From contig JAOPYU010000149.1 in assembly GCA_025964455.1 (NCBI GenBank), forward strand, positions 1-23,229: DNA of 23,229 nt, given 5' to 3'. Of the stretch, positions 22,479 through 23,229 are shown piece after piece (the stretch's first letter is position 1; every line of letters starts with the position of its first letter). Position numbers and translations under genes: made by a program. The stretch is from Thermoleophilia bacterium. Lineage in GTDB: Bacteria; Actinomycetota; Thermoleophilia; Gaiellales; SKUG01. The notes beneath the pieces were generated by a model that had not been told where the DNA came from, did not search any database, and saw only the letters and a program-made list of their open reading frames with translations.

Positions 22479-23229
22479 TCAGACCTGCTGGCCGTCGTTG
22501 CCGGTGATGCCCGGCATGCCGTCGTTGTCGACGTCGGGAGCCTCCGGCGCGTCATCGGGCGCGAGCGCCGGCATCGCGAGGTCGCCGCTGCCCTGGTCCT
22601 CGATCAACTGGCGCACGAAGATCTGCACGACGCCCGCGACCGGCACCGCGAACAGCGCGCCGAGGATGCCGAGCAGCTGTGAGCCGACGAGCACGGACAG
22701 GAACACCATGAGCGGTGAGAGCGCCGCGGCCTTGCCCTGCACCCGCGGCTGGATGACGATGTTCTCGACCTGCTGGTAGGCGACCACGATGACGACCATG
22801 ATCACGCCGTCGACGACGCCGCCCGCGGCGAACGCGACGAGCACGGCCGGGATGGCCCCGATCGTCGCCCCGACCATCGGGATGATCTCGAGCAGCATCA
22901 TCCACAGGCCGAGCGGGAGTGCGTAGGGAAGCCCGAGCAGGAGCGCGCTGATCGTCACGACGCTGCCGCCGATCAGGGCGATCACGATCGCGCCGCCGAC
23001 GTAGGCCGCGATGCCCGTGTAGGCGCCCTGGATGATCGACCACCAGCGTCGCTCGGCGAGCTTGGGGAAGACCCGCCCCGTGCCCTCGACCACCTGTCCG
23101 CCGCCGAGCAGCAGGAAGACGGTGAGGAAGATGATCGTGATCGTGCCGAACAGCCCGGCAGCGACCACCGCGAGCACGGTGCCCAACTGGTCGCTGACCT
23201 TGGCGGGGAGCTTGGATGCCTGCTCGCTC
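22479..23229 (-). CDS. AI-2E family transporter, C-terminal part (5' end outside window)
   Basis: This is a polytopic membrane protein of the AI-2E/PerM/TqsA family, whose members include exporters of small molecules such as autoinducer-2 and ion antiporters; the substrate here is unknown. The frame stays open through the right edge, so the TTG near 23186 is not taken as the start. Hydrophobic segments alternate through the visible part. Family landmarks are the conserved LLEIIPMVGATIGAIPAVLVAF block and ILGALFAVPVAGVVQIF near the end, preceded by NIVIQPRVQGKAAALSPLMV. The C-terminal about 40 residues form an acidic Pro/Asp/Gly tail, probably cytosolic. It is convergent with the phospholipase D-like gene, and no terminator is visible in the 21-base gap. 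Confidence 0.93.
   Translation of the reverse strand, partial: SEQASKLPAKVSDQLGTVLAVVAAGLFGTITIIFLTVFLLLGGGQVVEGTGRVFPKLAERRWWSIIQGAYTGIAAYVGGAIVIALIGGSVVTISALLLGLPYALPLGLWMMLLEIIPMVGATIGAIPAVLVAFAAGGVVDGVIMVVIVVAYQQVENIVIQPRVQGKAAALSPLMVFLSVLVGSQLLGILGALFAVPVAGVVQIFVRQLIEDQGSGDLAMPALAPDDAPEAPDVDNDGMPGITGNDGQQV

Overview
The window is a 23.2 kb piece of a very GC-rich bacterial chromosome, most likely from an actinobacterium. The high G+C third positions, GTG starts, leaderless-looking promoters and the ftsZ, rplU-rpmA-obgE and proA-nadD-rsfS content fit Actinomycetota, possibly Thermoleophilia. The class-level guess is inference from gene style only. No insertion sequence, phage gene, CRISPR array or integrase was seen.

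Left part (1-3.4 kb): the 3' end of ftsZ is followed almost without a gap by an inositol-monophosphatase family gene and a small cupin gene. A secreted lysozyme-like protein with two Ig-like (FW/NBR1-type) domains follows under its own likely promoter. Next (3.4-8.9 kb) is a conserved housekeeping block: rplU, rpmA, obgE, proA, nadD and rsfS. It is interrupted by one convergent gene of unknown function (7534-8259, minus), whose protein is an internal duplication. proB, which often sits between obgE and proA, lies 14.5 kb downstream instead. Both obgE and nadD have no ATG, GTG or TTG codon ahead of their conserved N-terminal motif, and a CTG start is the best explanation.

Middle part (8.9-13.9 kb): a tRNA-Ala(GGC) gene with a clear hairpin terminator, a secreted subtilisin-like protease, and a large UPF0182 membrane protein.

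Right part (13.9-20.0 kb): this is the least ordinary region. Three consecutive endonuclease/exonuclease/phosphatase (EEP) superfamily genes come first. The first two are stop/start overlapped and share an N-terminal module ending in a glycine-rich, membrane-compatible segment. An unrecognised protein follows, translationally coupled to a LuxR-type regulator whose Walker A motif has lost its lysine. The window closes with proB, a phospholipase D/cardiolipin-synthase-like gene, and a convergent, truncated AI-2E family transporter gene.

The best non-coding signals are a 47-nt near-perfect palindrome in the divergent gap before rsfS, and a repeated TAnnnT-N6-start arrangement before proA, the UPF0182 gene and proB that suggests leaderless mRNAs.
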